61,946 bases of DNA, taken from DAITAZ01 sp036824045. GTDB lineage: Bacteria; Pseudomonadota; Gammaproteobacteria; Burkholderiales; Rhodocyclaceae. The position numbers and the translations under genes were made by a program. Positions 27,487-36,088 of the stretch are shown one piece after another (the first letter of the stretch is position 1; every line of letters starts with the position of its first letter). Location: NCBI GenBank assembly GCA_036824045.1, contig DAITAZ010000022.1, positions 1-61,946 on the forward strand. Reading direction: 5' to 3'. Under the pieces are notes generated by a model. The model saw only the letters and a list, made by a program, of their open reading frames with translations. It was not told the origin of the DNA and made no database searches.

Positions 27487-28838
27487 TCGTGGAGCCGTCG
27501 GATCCACGCCCGGATGGAGGGTTTTCCGCAGTTACGCCGTTCTGGGCAACGGGCTTGGCCGCGCTCGCGGGCGTGGCCTGTGTGGCTTGCGGAATCTGGC
27601 TGTTCGAGGGAGTGGTGCCGGCCCTGGTTGCAGCGCTGGCGGGTGTGACCATGTTGTGCGTCAATCACTTACGGCAGTTGCATCGCCTCATTCGCTGGGC
27701 CGATCAGCCGATCGGGAACTCGGTGCCCAACTCCCATGGTGTCTGGGACTATGCGTTCTCTGCCTTGAGCCGCAGGAGCCGCCGCTCCCTGGGGCAGCGC
27801 GCACAGCTCTCGGCCGCCTTGGAGCGTTTCCGGGCGGCCTCCCAGGCCATGCCGGACGGTGTGCTGATCCTGGGCCGGAGCAACGACATCGAGTGGCTCA
27901 ACAACTCCGCGCAGGCGCATTTCGATCTCCGGGACCGGGACATGGGGCAGCATGTGGCCAACTTCATCCGCCAGCCCGAGTTTCTCGTTTATCTGGAGGG
28001 TGCCCGCTACGCCGAGCCTCTGGTGCTCCGCTCCATGAGGGCGGGGGGTTGCACGCTGACCGTGCAGGTGATCGAGTTCGGGGACGATCAGAAACTGGTG
28101 CTCACGCGGGACATCAGCCGTCTGCAGAAGCTGGAAACCATGCGACAGGACTTCGTTGCCAATGTCTCCCACGAACTGCGGACCCCCCTGACCGTCGTCG
28201 CAGGGTGCCTGGAAACGCTCAGGGACGAGCGGACCGAGATGTCCGACGAGGAGATTGCCCACTACCTCACGCTTGCCGATGGGCAGGCAGTCCAGATGCG
28301 CCGTCTGATCGACGATCTTCTTGCCTTGTCGGCGCTGGAAACCGGTAGTCCGCCGCCCCAGGAACAGCATGTGTCGCTGGTGCCGCTGCTGGCGACCCTT
28401 GAGCAGGAAGCAAAAGCATTGTCCGCCGGCCGTCATCGGATCAGCCTCGTTCAGGCCCAAGGAGACGGACAGTTACTGGGCTCGGAACGGGAGCTCCACA
28501 GTGCGTTTGGCAATCTGGTCAGCAACGCTGTCCGCTATACACCGGAAGGCGGGACGATTGAGCTGGAATGGGTGGCTACCGGAGAGTGGGTCGAGTTCCG
28601 GGTCAGGGACACCGGCATCGGAATCGAGCGCCACCATCTGCCCCGCCTGACGGAGCGCTTCTACCGAGTGGACCGGGGACGCTCCCGGGAAGTGGGCGGG
28701 ACAGGATTGGGGCTAGCGATCGTCAAGCACGTGCTGACCCGCCATCAAGGCAGCGTGCAGATCGAAAGCGCACCCGGGCGGGGGAGCTGTTTTGCTGCCC
28801 GCCTGCCCCGCTGGCGTTTCATTCCTCGCCCAAGCTGA
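27483..28838 (+). CDS. phoR: Phosphate regulon sensor histidine kinase PhoR
   Basis: Membrane kinase/phosphatase partner of PhoB. The product has 451 residues from TTG 27483, which overlaps the phoB stop; GTG 27489 is an alternative two codons later. Two adjacent membrane helices (about 20-41 and 45-62) with almost no periplasmic loop are typical of PhoR. They are followed by a PAS-like region (MPDGVLILGRSNDIEWLNNSA), the HisKA box with H230 (VANVSHELRTPLTV), and the ATPase blocks NAVRYTPEGG, DTGIGI and GTGLGLAIVKHV. The 3' end overlaps the convergent downstream gene by 20 bp. Confidence 0.94.
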   Translation: MIVEPSDPRPDGGFSAVTPFWATGLAALAGVACVACGIWLFEGVVPALVAALAGVTMLCVNHLRQLHRLIRWADQPIGNSVPNSHGVWDYAFSALSRRSRRSLGQRAQLSAALERFRAASQAMPDGVLILGRSNDIEWLNNSAQAHFDLRDRDMGQHVANFIRQPEFLVYLEGARYAEPLVLRSMRAGGCTLTVQVIEFGDDQKLVLTRDISRLQKLETMRQDFVANVSHELRTPLTVVAGCLETLRDERTEMSDEEIAHYLTLADGQAVQMRRLIDDLLALSALETGSPPPQEQHVSLVPLLATLEQEAKALSAGRHRISLVQAQGDGQLLGSERELHSAFGNLVSNAVRYTPEGGTIELEWVATGEWVEFRVRDTGIGIERHHLPRLTERFYRVDRGRSREVGGTGLGLAIVKHVLTRHQGSVQIESAPGRGSCFAARLPRWRFIPRPS

Positions 28839-30309
28839 AGCGGTCGAAATCTCCGCCCGACTGGAGCAACTTATCAAGCAGCACGGTGTGCCCACGCACA
28901 CCCAGCACCTCGATGAGGTCGCCTGGCTCGGCACTCCCGGTGGGCAGTACCACGGAAGCCTGCTCCCGCAACGCTGCCACGCCCGACATCAGGAACCCTT
29001 GCAGGGCATTCGCGCTGGCACGGCTCTGGTTGCGCACCCGAACGGCTTCGGGCGTACCCGGGACCATGGCAATGCCGATCTGGAAGGTGCCGTCCCCTTC
29101 GAACATCAGCCAACTGACGTGGGCAAGGAGCATCTTGCCGCCGCCAGAGGGGCGCAGGCCCAGGAGCTGCCCCTGATCCAGTGCGCGCCCCCTCTGCCTT
29201 CGCACCAGGCGGAAGCCGCCCAGGCTTTCGTCGGCAACTTCCCACTCTTCCAGACCCTTGTGATGTTGCGAATGGCCGTCCTGACCAGCGGCTTCGCCCC
29301 ACACGTGGAGGAAGATGCTCGGGAAGCCGGCGCAGAGCTGAGCAGTGCCGTTACCTTTGCGGCGGGGGAAGCGACGGGCGGCAGCGCCCAGGCACCAGGG
29401 CCGGTACAGGCGTGTCAGCAAGTGGCGGGTGTCCTCGTCCGACAGCGGGCTGCTCAATCCCTGCTCCCGGAGCGAACTCCCCGCTTTGAACTGACCCAGC
29501 ACGGCCTGGAGCGATTTGCCCAGCCCCTCATGCACCAGGCACAGCGTGCCCGCTGGAACATTGCCTCCTTGCATGCTCCGCACGGCTTGATCGGAACTGG
29601 GATCGACCACGTAAGTCTTGGCGGGCTCGCCGCCGCGCGCGGGAATCAGTTCCACGCCCCGGGCGAAGTAAAAGGCCCAGTGGATGATCCCCCGCAACTC
29701 TGGCAGGCCCCTGCTGTAGGGGTTGGCGAGGTCAACGAGCAAGAGCGCCGCGTGGCTTTCCCGGGGCGACAGCAAGTGCTGGCCCCAGGCGTGCAGCAGG
29801 TCCGGCACGCGCAGGCTTGCCGCCTGTCGCTCGGTCGCCTGCTGCAAGCGCCGATGCAGGGTCAGCCAGGCGCCTGGGGGCGCTTTGCGCCGGGCGAGGA
29901 AGTGTTCGATCAGCAGCTGGCCTTCCAGGTCAACGCTGCGCTGCGCTGCCAGAGCCAGCCAGCGGGCGTTCTGGCTTCGGCCCGCGTCGGCAGCCAGGCG
30001 TTCATAGGTGTTTCCCAGTTCTTCCAGGACCTGCACCATGAGGCTAAAGGCGGCATCCTCGGGTGAGTCGGGCGCCACCGCATGGCGGCTTGTGGTGGCG
30101 CTGATCTGGTCCCGCAGATGGGCCACCGAGGGGCGCAACAGCTCAAGCGTATCCAGCCGGCCCTGGGGCTCTTGCGGCTCTTCGCGCAGGCTCGCCAGGA
30201 AGTGGAGCACCCTCCGGCCGGCAGCCAACGGGTCGTTCAGCGGCAACTCCGCGAGCACGGGAGCCAGCAGCGCGGCGGTGCGGTCGTTGGCTTGGCGGGG
30301 GGCGTTCAT
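28819..30309 (-). CDS. Uncharacterised protein with PilZ-like C-terminal domain (paralogue A)
   Basis: I do not recognise the full-length family. The 496-residue product has no signal peptide or membrane helix and looks cytoplasmic. The N-terminal 300 residues are mostly helical. Residues about 312-425 resemble a PilZ c-di-GMP-binding domain: RRFPRR, containing the RxxxR pattern, then DESLGG (360-365), matching DxSxxG, in WEVADESLGGFRLVRR. A following beta-rich stretch ends IGIAMVPG. The protein shares architecture and local sequence with the next gene upstream, whose stop overlaps its ATG by 4 bp, so the pair is an operon of paralogues. c-di-GMP binding is an inference from motifs only. Its 3' end overlaps phoR, which is convergent. 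Confidence 0.75.
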   Translation of the reverse strand: MNAPRQANDRTAALLAPVLAELPLNDPLAAGRRVLHFLASLREEPQEPQGRLDTLELLRPSVAHLRDQISATTSRHAVAPDSPEDAAFSLMVQVLEELGNTYERLAADAGRSQNARWLALAAQRSVDLEGQLLIEHFLARRKAPPGAWLTLHRRLQQATERQAASLRVPDLLHAWGQHLLSPRESHAALLLVDLANPYSRGLPELRGIIHWAFYFARGVELIPARGGEPAKTYVVDPSSDQAVRSMQGGNVPAGTLCLVHEGLGKSLQAVLGQFKAGSSLREQGLSSPLSDEDTRHLLTRLYRPWCLGAAARRFPRRKGNGTAQLCAGFPSIFLHVWGEAAGQDGHSQHHKGLEEWEVADESLGGFRLVRRQRGRALDQGQLLGLRPSGGGKMLLAHVSWLMFEGDGTFQIGIAMVPGTPEAVRVRNQSRASANALQGFLMSGVAALREQASVVLPTGSAEPGDLIEVLGVRGHTVLLDKLLQSGGDFDRFSLGEE

Positions 30310-31886
30310 AGCCGCTGAAACTCCACTTGCTCGTGGTCAGGCCCCTGGCACACGGAGGCGGTCAGTTTCACCGGGAGCCGGCCGCCAGCGAAGACTTCCA
30401 GTTTGCGTCCCTCCTGGTACCAGGAGCAGGGAAGCAGCAGGGTTTCACGGGCGTCCAGGCGCGGAACCCCCGGGAGCATCAAGGCTTGACGGTAGGGCTC
30501 GCCCACGGGGTGGGCCGCGTCGCGAATCGCCACGGCCCGGGCCAGCCCCGGCATCAGGCCCACTCCGCATTCGATTTCTCCGCCCCCGGTTTCCTGCAGC
30601 CACTGCACGGTCCCAAGGCTGATGCCGTGTCCGGCGCCGCTGCGCACAGCCACCAATTGGCCGATGCGCAAGCGCTTGTCCAGTTCCTGCGGCGTACGGC
30701 GGACGCGGAGGCCGCCCGGGCTGTCGTCCACCACCTGCCAGATGCTCGCCAGGTGCTCCTGTCCCGGTGCGGCAGCGCTGGTCGGCAGGATGGGCGAGCG
30801 GGTGACCTCCGGCTCCGGCGCTTCCGCTCCCCGAGCGGCGGGGCGGCTGCTGCGATGGCCGGCCAGCAACGCGTGAATGGCGTCCAGGCCGGCAGTCAGC
30901 TCCAGTTGGCCGGAAACCCCGAAGCGGCCGTGTTCTCGACGCACAGCCCGGGACCGGGTGTGCCGGTAGACATGCAGCAAGAGCTGCTCGCAATCCGGCA
31001 TGACCGCGTCGGCCCCAAGGTTCAGGCGTTCCGGTTCCATGCCACCGCGCAGGGCGATAATCCGCTTCTTGATGCTCCGGCGCAGTTCGGCCGCGTCAAT
31101 CCAGCGCAGGTTGCCCCCAGCGGGCGGCTGCCGGGAGGGCGGTTCATCCGCGTCCAGGTCGGCGATCAGCAGGCTGGTGTTCTTGCCGGCAGGGGCCGTG
31201 GTGCTCACCATGATCTTGCGCGACCACAGCTGCAGCCAGCGGCGCACCTGGCTTTGCTGGCGGGCAGTCAGCTCGTAAAGGCTGGCCGCCTGCAGTAGCG
31301 CGCTCAGGGCATACGTGGCGCGGGGCGTGCTTTGCGCCTGGTCCGCATGCAAGGGATCGGGCACCACGCACTCGGTGACGCCCAACTGCTCGGCTGCCAG
31401 GTAGGTGGCGTGCAGCCGCCGCCACAGATCAGCGGGGATCTGCCGCTGGGCGCGATACAGATCGAACTGTTCGGCGACGATGGTGGCGAGCGTACGCTGA
31501 ACTACTGCGCCGCTCTCGGTGACCACGCTGGCGTCGCCATCCAGGCAGCCCTCCAGGCACAGCACGTAGTTGGCGCCGAGGTGGCGCCAGATACTCAAGG
31601 TGCCGGCCAATGCGGTTTCTTCCGCGGGCGCCAGCGGCAATGGGCGGCCGGAAAACTGCCGGGCAGCCTCGTTCTGCGAAAAGTGCAGCGAGGCGCGCAA
31701 GCGTTCGAGGATGCGGAATCGCTCTCCCGGCGCCATGGCGAAATGCCTCAGCCGGTTGAGTTGATCGAGCAGCGCGCCTTGCAAGTGGGCGGCATTCGCC
31801 AAAGGCTGGCTGGCCAGCCAGCGGCGGCATTCGGTTTCGGTGGTGAAGGCGGGCATCGCGCCCTCAAGGTTACCGGTCTGGGTCAT
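30306..31886 (-). CDS. Uncharacterised protein with PilZ-like C-terminal domain (paralogue B)
   Basis: A 526-residue cytoplasmic protein from ATG 31886, which overlaps the HIT-gene stop and follows GGGGAGG. The N-terminal helical part has ERFRILERLRASLHFSQNEAARQFSGRPLPLAP. The C-terminal part has RREHGRFGVSGQLELTAGLDAIHALL, aligning by eye with RRFPRRKGNGTAQLCAGFPSIFLHV of paralogue A. It then has VVDDSPGGLRVRR, matching DxSxxG (387-392), and a closing strand IECGVGLMPG. The gap between the Arg motif and DxSxxG is longer than in classical PilZ domains, so nucleotide binding is uncertain. Function unknown. Confidence 0.75.
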   Translation of the reverse strand: MTQTGNLEGAMPAFTTETECRRWLASQPLANAAHLQGALLDQLNRLRHFAMAPGERFRILERLRASLHFSQNEAARQFSGRPLPLAPAEETALAGTLSIWRHLGANYVLCLEGCLDGDASVVTESGAVVQRTLATIVAEQFDLYRAQRQIPADLWRRLHATYLAAEQLGVTECVVPDPLHADQAQSTPRATYALSALLQAASLYELTARQQSQVRRWLQLWSRKIMVSTTAPAGKNTSLLIADLDADEPPSRQPPAGGNLRWIDAAELRRSIKKRIIALRGGMEPERLNLGADAVMPDCEQLLLHVYRHTRSRAVRREHGRFGVSGQLELTAGLDAIHALLAGHRSSRPAARGAEAPEPEVTRSPILPTSAAAPGQEHLASIWQVVDDSPGGLRVRRTPQELDKRLRIGQLVAVRSGAGHGISLGTVQWLQETGGGEIECGVGLMPGLARAVAIRDAAHPVGEPYRQALMLPGVPRLDARETLLLPCSWYQEGRKLEVFAGGRLPVKLTASVCQGPDHEQVEFQRL

Positions 31887-32332
31887 CAAGGCGCCTCCCC
31901 CGCATCCGGGCCGAGCAGGGTCACCAAGGCGCGCCGCAGGGCCTCAACGGCAGGCGCACCATGCGCCGCACCCTGGCGCTGCGCCGTCCCCCACACGGGC
32001 TGGGGGAAATGGGTGTCATCGGCAAAGCGGGGGATGACGTGCCAATGCACGTGGGGCACCATGTTGCCGAAGCTGGCCAGGTTGATCTTCGTCGGCTGGA
32101 GCAACTGCCGCAGACACGCCTCAACCGCAAAAACCACACTCATCAGCGCGTGTTGCTCGGGTGCTGGCAGATCCGTCATTTCGGCCACATGCCGGTTAAG
32201 GATCACCCGGCAAAATCCCGGGTAAAGCGGGTCTGCGACCAGCACCACACGGCACAAGCCGTTGCGCCACAGGAGGGTGCCGCCGGGCTGCTGGCAAAGT
32301 TCGCAATCGGGTGCGGAGTGGGACATGCTCAT
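31886..32332 (-). CDS. HIT family protein
   Basis: Histidine-triad nucleotide hydrolase/transferase superfamily, 148 residues. The triad is clear in GNMVPHVHWHVIPRFADD. The N-terminus has a zinc-type CELCQQPGG pair often seen in bacterial HIT proteins. The substrate is unknown; related enzymes cleave dinucleoside polyphosphates or nucleoside phosphoramidates. It heads an overlapping operon with the two PilZ-like genes. Confidence 0.88.
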   Translation of the reverse strand: MSMSHSAPDCELCQQPGGTLLWRNGLCRVVLVADPLYPGFCRVILNRHVAEMTDLPAPEQHALMSVVFAVEACLRQLLQPTKINLASFGNMVPHVHWHVIPRFADDTHFPQPVWGTAQRQGAAHGAPAVEALRRALVTLLGPDAGEAP

Positions 32333-32410
32333 CGGGGATAGCTTCCGGGGACGACACTGCCTGCTTTTACGGCCACTTCGGGGGATAACTTGATTTCAGG
32401 TGTTGGGTCG

Positions 32411-33241
32411 TCAGGTAGTGCTTGAGGGCGTGGGACACGGGCTACCCTCCGGCCGTACAAAGGCCAGCGTCAGGCCCTGGCGGACGGGGAGTCCGTCCCT
32501 GAGGAGCGTCAGGCTTCCGGGCGGCAGCGTGGTCCAGGTTTCGTTATCCGTCAGTGGGGTGGTGGCAACCACGGCAACCCGGTCGTTCGGCGTGGTGACC
32601 TGGCTGAAGTCGATGCTTACATCCTGATCGGTGAGATGGGCATGGGAGAAGGGCGCTTGGCGCACGATGTAGGCCAGACGCGAGGCGCAGTGGGCGAACA
32701 GCCAGTCCCCATTGGACAGAAGAAAGTTGAATTCGCCATGGCTGGCGACGCGGGTGGCAAGGGATTGCAGCGCGTCGAACAACTGGTCGTCAGAAGGGGG
32801 GCTGTCGAAGCGCTCGGCCAAGGCCTGCAGCAGGAAGCAAAAGGCGCGCTCCGAGTCGGTACAGCCCACCGGCCGAAAGGGCCCGACGAGGGGGGGATCG
32901 AACGCCACGAGGTTGCCGTTATGGGCGAAGATCCAGTAGCGGCCCCACAACTCCCGCTGGAAAGGGTGAGTGTTTTCCAGGCTGATGATTCCCTGGGTGG
33001 CCTTGCGGATATGGGCGATGACGTTGGTGGAGCGGATGGGATAGTTGCGCACCAAGTCGGCGATGGGCGACTCCGCGCTTGCCTGGCTGTCCAGGAATAC
33101 GCGGCAGCCGCGCCCCTCGAAAAAGGCGATCCCCCATCCGTCCCGGTGTACATCGGTCAGCCCGCCCCGGGCGTGAAAGCCGGTAATCGAAAAGCAGATG
33201 TCGGTGGGCGTGTTGCAGTTCATCCCCAGCAATTGGCACAT
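32411..33241 (-). CDS. Class II glutamine amidotransferase (YafJ-like)
   Basis: N-terminal nucleophile glutamine amidotransferase domain protein, 276 residues. After removal of Met the nucleophile would be Cys2 (MCQLLGMNC). Other blocks are VHRDGWGIAFFEG, NVIAHIRKATQG and FAHNGNL, typical of the GATase II fold. It has no synthase domain, so like YafJ it may be a free glutaminase or act on an unknown partner. It lies 78 bp upstream of the HIT gene on the same strand. Confidence 0.9.
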   Translation of the reverse strand: MCQLLGMNCNTPTDICFSITGFHARGGLTDVHRDGWGIAFFEGRGCRVFLDSQASAESPIADLVRNYPIRSTNVIAHIRKATQGIISLENTHPFQRELWGRYWIFAHNGNLVAFDPPLVGPFRPVGCTDSERAFCFLLQALAERFDSPPSDDQLFDALQSLATRVASHGEFNFLLSNGDWLFAHCASRLAYIVRQAPFSHAHLTDQDVSIDFSQVTTPNDRVAVVATTPLTDNETWTTLPPGSLTLLRDGLPVRQGLTLAFVRPEGSPCPTPSSTT

Positions 33242-33395
33242 AAGTGCAGCGCCTCCTCAACCAAAGGAGCTATTTAGCCTGTTTGCAGGTTGGCTGGCAA
33301 TCTGCCCTGCGGCATGCGCTTTTCTTGCCCGGTGCGCTTGACGTGAGCCAGTGGAGTATCGACCATCGCCGGGATCAACTCACCGGAGAATGGGC

Positions 33396-34154
33396 ATGGA
33401 GGCAGCCATCAGGGAATTCGCCGGATTGCTGAGAAACGCCCGGCGCATTTTGTTCATCACCGGTGCGGGCATCTCGGCCGATTCCGGTTTGCCCACCTAC
33501 CGGGGCGTGGGCGGGCTCTACGAGGATGGGCTGACCGTCGAGGGGCTATCCATCGAAGAGGCGCTTTCCGGCCCGATGTTTCGGGCCCGCCCGGATCTGA
33601 CCTGGAAGTATCTGGCCCAGATTGAGCGCGCCTGTCGGGGCGCTTTGCCCAATGCCGCGCACTTGGGCATCGCCGCTCTGGAGTCCGGGAGGGAGCAGGT
33701 GGCGGTGCTGACCCAGAATGTGGATGGCCTGCATGAGGCTGCCGGGTCGCGGGACGTGATCGAGATCCACGGCAACCTGCGCCACTTGCAGTGCACCCGG
33801 TGCGGTACCACGCAGCAGGTTGAGGACTACGCCGCGTTGACCATCCCTCCCGCTTGCGGACGCTGTGGGGGCATGGTTCGGCCCCAGGTGGTGCTCTTTG
33901 GCGAAAGCCTGCCTGGATCGGCACTGCGGCGTCTGCGCGATGCGCTCCAGGCTGGCCCGGACCTGGTGTGCACGATCGGAACAAGCAGCGTGTTTCCCTA
34001 CATCGTGGAGCCCGTGTGGTGGGCAAGGCAGGTGGGTATCCCGACTGTGGAAATCAATCCCGGCGAAAGCGAGGTCAGCGCCGTTGTGCAACTGCGTTTG
34101 CCCATGGGGGCCGCAGAGGCGTTCACGCGCTTGGCAGACTACGGCTGGGTTTGA
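33396..34154 (+). CDS. cobB: Sir2 family NAD-dependent protein deacylase
   Basis: NAD-dependent removal of acetyl or related groups from protein lysines. I choose ATG 33396, seven bases after GGAG, giving 252 residues; an ATG at 33390 is too close to that site. The NAD site is ITGAGISADSGLPTYRG, with TQNVDGLHEAAG, the catalytic His in IEIHGNLRHLQC, and two CxxC zinc pairs (CTRC and CGRC). CTIGTSSVFPY completes the fold. It converges with psiF onto a shared hairpin. Confidence 0.93.
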   Translation: MEAAIREFAGLLRNARRILFITGAGISADSGLPTYRGVGGLYEDGLTVEGLSIEEALSGPMFRARPDLTWKYLAQIERACRGALPNAAHLGIAALESGREQVAVLTQNVDGLHEAAGSRDVIEIHGNLRHLQCTRCGTTQQVEDYAALTIPPACGRCGGMVRPQVVLFGESLPGSALRRLRDALQAGPDLVCTIGTSSVFPYIVEPVWWARQVGIPTVEINPGESEVSAVVQLRLPMGAAEAFTRLADYGWV

Positions 34155-34183
34155 AAAACAAAAAGGGAAGCCCTCGGCTTCCC
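34155..34183 (-). terminator. Rho-independent terminator of psiF
   Basis: The 8-bp stem GGGAAGCC / GGCTTCCC (34165-34172 and 34176-34183) is flanked on its left by an A-rich run. That reads as a T-run after the hairpin on the minus strand. It serves psiF best, but the hairpin could also slow transcripts leaving cobB. Confidence 0.8.
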
Positions 34184-34229
34184 AGTGACCAGCGGGTGGC
34201 TCCGGTGTGGAGCCAAGTCCGGACAGACC

Positions 34230-34499
34230 TTACTTGGCAGCGGCCTTGGCGTCAGCTTCGCACTTCTTCATGAAGGAGTTCTTCGCCGCGCCAGCAAGTT
34301 TCTTCTCAGTGGCTTTGGCGGCGCAGCCGGAGTCCGCAGCGGGCGCTGCGTTGCCCTTGCATTTCTTCAGGAACGAGTTCTTGGCGGCGCCGGCCAGTTT
34401 CTTCTCGGCGGCTTGGGCATCGCAGTCATCCGCGGCCAAGGCCGTACCTTGAGCACCCAGGAACAGCGCAGCAGCGGCCAAAGCAAACAGTTTCTTCAC
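34230..34499 (-). CDS. psiF: PsiF repeat-containing secreted protein
   Basis: Small exported protein of 89 residues from GTG 34499, which sits 6 bases after GAGGAGG. A signal peptide (KKLFALAAAALFLGAQGTALAA) precedes a mature part made of two PsiF repeats, EKKLAGAAKNSFLKKC and EKKLAGAAKNSFMKKC, each framed by Cys. In E. coli, PsiF is phosphate-starvation inducible; its role is unknown. I saw no Pho box in front of this copy. A longer upstream frame exists but lacks support. Confidence 0.88.
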   Translation of the reverse strand: MKKLFALAAAALFLGAQGTALAADDCDAQAAEKKLAGAAKNSFLKKCKGNAAPAADSGCAAKATEKKLAGAAKNSFMKKCEADAKAAAK

Positions 34500-34569
34500 G
34501 ACAAACCTCCTCTGGATAAGTGAGCACTTGGTCAAGCGGACAATCTGCGCGTCAGCAAACGCACGATGC

Positions 34570-35505
34570 TCAGACGTCGTCACCGCTGAGCGCCTGGCGT
34601 TGCCGTTCCACGAATTCCTGTGTGGAATTGATGCCGCGCAGTTGAAGGATGGTAGTGCGGACCGCTGCTTCAAGCAACACGGCAATGTTGCGACCCGCCG
34701 CCACCGGGATGGTGACGCGGCGGATTTTGGCACCCAGTATCTCCTGGGTCTCGGCCTCGAGAGGCAGCCGTGGCGTATCCGGGCTGGGGGGCCGCGCGCG
34801 CTCCAGGTGCGCGGCGAGCTTCAGGCGCATCCGCCGTCGGCAGGCGGTCTCACCGAAGATGGTGCGGATGTTGAGGATGCCAAGCCCCCTCACCTCGAGA
34901 AAGTCGCGCAACAACTCCGGGCTTCGGCCCTCAAGGGTGTTCGGCCCGACGCGGGCGATCTCGACTACATCGTCTGCCACCAGGCCGTGCCCCCGGCTGA
35001 TGAGCTCCAGTGCCAACTCGCTTTTACCCACGCCCGAGTCACCTGTGATGAGCACACCGAGGCCCAGCACATCCATGAAGACACCGTGGACCGAGGTGTG
35101 CTCGCCCAGGGTGCGGGAGAGTTGGGCGCGGAGTGTGTCGATGACGCTGGCGGCTTCGCGCGGGGTCGAGAACAGGGCGATATCGCGGGACTGGCAGGCG
35201 TCCAGGATGACCTCCGGCACTGGGCAGCCATCCGCCACCACCATCGCCGGCGGCGTGGCCGCGCTGATCTCCTGGACGTGGTGACGTACCTTGTCGGCGG
35301 GCTGACGTTGGGCCCAACCGATCTCCTCCAGACCGAGCACCTGAATGCGTTCCGGGTGAATCAGGTTGAGATGGCCCACCAGATCAGCCGGCCAGACGCG
35401 ACCGCTGTCCGCAACAACCAGGCGCAGCAGGTTGCCGCACAGATGGTGAAGGGCGAGGCGCTCCTGGTTGGCCTCAAACAGCGTGGCGACGCTGGTCTGA
35501 GCCAT
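34570..35505 (-). CDS. hprK: HPr kinase/phosphorylase
   Basis: Phosphorylates and dephosphorylates HPr-type phosphocarriers. The 311 residues have the C-terminal catalytic domain with P-loop LITGDSGVGKSELALEL, LVADDVVEI and the signature VRGLGILNIRTIFGE. In proteobacteria it sits in the nitrogen-PTS cluster next to ptsN and rpoN, as here. Its 5' end overlaps ptsN by 32 bp. Confidence 0.96.
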   Translation of the reverse strand: MAQTSVATLFEANQERLALHHLCGNLLRLVVADSGRVWPADLVGHLNLIHPERIQVLGLEEIGWAQRQPADKVRHHVQEISAATPPAMVVADGCPVPEVILDACQSRDIALFSTPREAASVIDTLRAQLSRTLGEHTSVHGVFMDVLGLGVLITGDSGVGKSELALELISRGHGLVADDVVEIARVGPNTLEGRSPELLRDFLEVRGLGILNIRTIFGETACRRRMRLKLAAHLERARPPSPDTPRLPLEAETQEILGAKIRRVTIPVAAGRNIAVLLEAAVRTTILQLRGINSTQEFVERQRQALSGDDV

Positions 35506-35959
35506 CAGCTCCCCAGTTGGCGATCAGGGTGTGGGCGGTGGAGGGATCGCCCACACTGGCCAGTTGTTCGCGGAAAAGCTTGTCGCTGAACATCTGCGCC
35601 AGTTCAGACAGGATCTGGAGGTGGAATTCGGTCGCCTGCTCAGGCACGAGCAGCACGAAGAGCAGGCTCACGGGTTTGCCGTCGGGGGCGTCGAACTGGA
35701 CCGGGGAGGTCAGCCGAATGAAGGCGCCGACGGCTTCCTTCAGGCCTTTGATGCGGCCGTGAGGGATGGCAATGCCCTGCCCCAGGCCGGTCGAGCCCAG
35801 CCGCTCGCGGGCGAAGAGGCTGTCAAAGACCTGACTGCGGGCGATGCCCTGGTGGTTTTCGAACATCAGCCCGGCTTGCTCAAAGACTCGTTTTTTGCTG
35901 CTGGCTTCCAGCTCGAGCGCGATGTTGGCGGGGGACAGAAGGTGGCCAATCAGGTTCAT
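35474..35959 (-). CDS. ptsN: PTS IIA-like nitrogen-regulatory protein PtsN
   Basis: EIIA-Ntr, the terminal phosphoacceptor of the nitrogen phosphotransferase system, 161 residues. The phosphorylated His is in GQGIAIPHGRIKGL. The family segment PVSLLFVLLVPEQATEFHLQILSELAQMF is intact. It overlaps hprK by 32 bp, so the two are likely translationally coupled. Confidence 0.95.
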   Translation of the reverse strand: MNLIGHLLSPANIALELEASSKKRVFEQAGLMFENHQGIARSQVFDSLFARERLGSTGLGQGIAIPHGRIKGLKEAVGAFIRLTSPVQFDAPDGKPVSLLFVLLVPEQATEFHLQILSELAQMFSDKLFREQLASVGDPSTAHTLIANWGADGSDQRRHAV

Positions 35960-36016
35960 CGTCTTGAGTACAGTGAGGCGCCGGGGGCGCGAACGAACGG
36001 GGAATACACGTGAAAC

Positions 36017-36060
36017 CGGGCGTTCTACCCCCGCTTGGGGGAAATGAACGCCCGATTATA
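36017..36060 (-). promoter_or_regulatory. Interrupted hairpin and TATAAT between hpf and ptsN
   Basis: An outer 9-bp stem CGGGCGTTC / GAACGCCCG (36017-36025 and 36046-36054) encloses a second 5-bp stem CCCCC / GGGGG. Directly beside it on the minus strand is a perfect TATAAT (36055-36060) with only a weak -35. It may be a terminator for hpf transcripts, a ptsN promoter with an operator, or both. No T-run follows. Confidence 0.4.
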
Positions 36061-36088
36061 CGCCGGGGGTGACCAGCGCGAATGTGCC

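Noticed and set aside
36002..36017. parS-like sequence (right half of the ParB palindrome, CACGTGAAAC)
   Set aside because: Only 11 of 16 positions match and the left half is poor; ParB sites need both halves.
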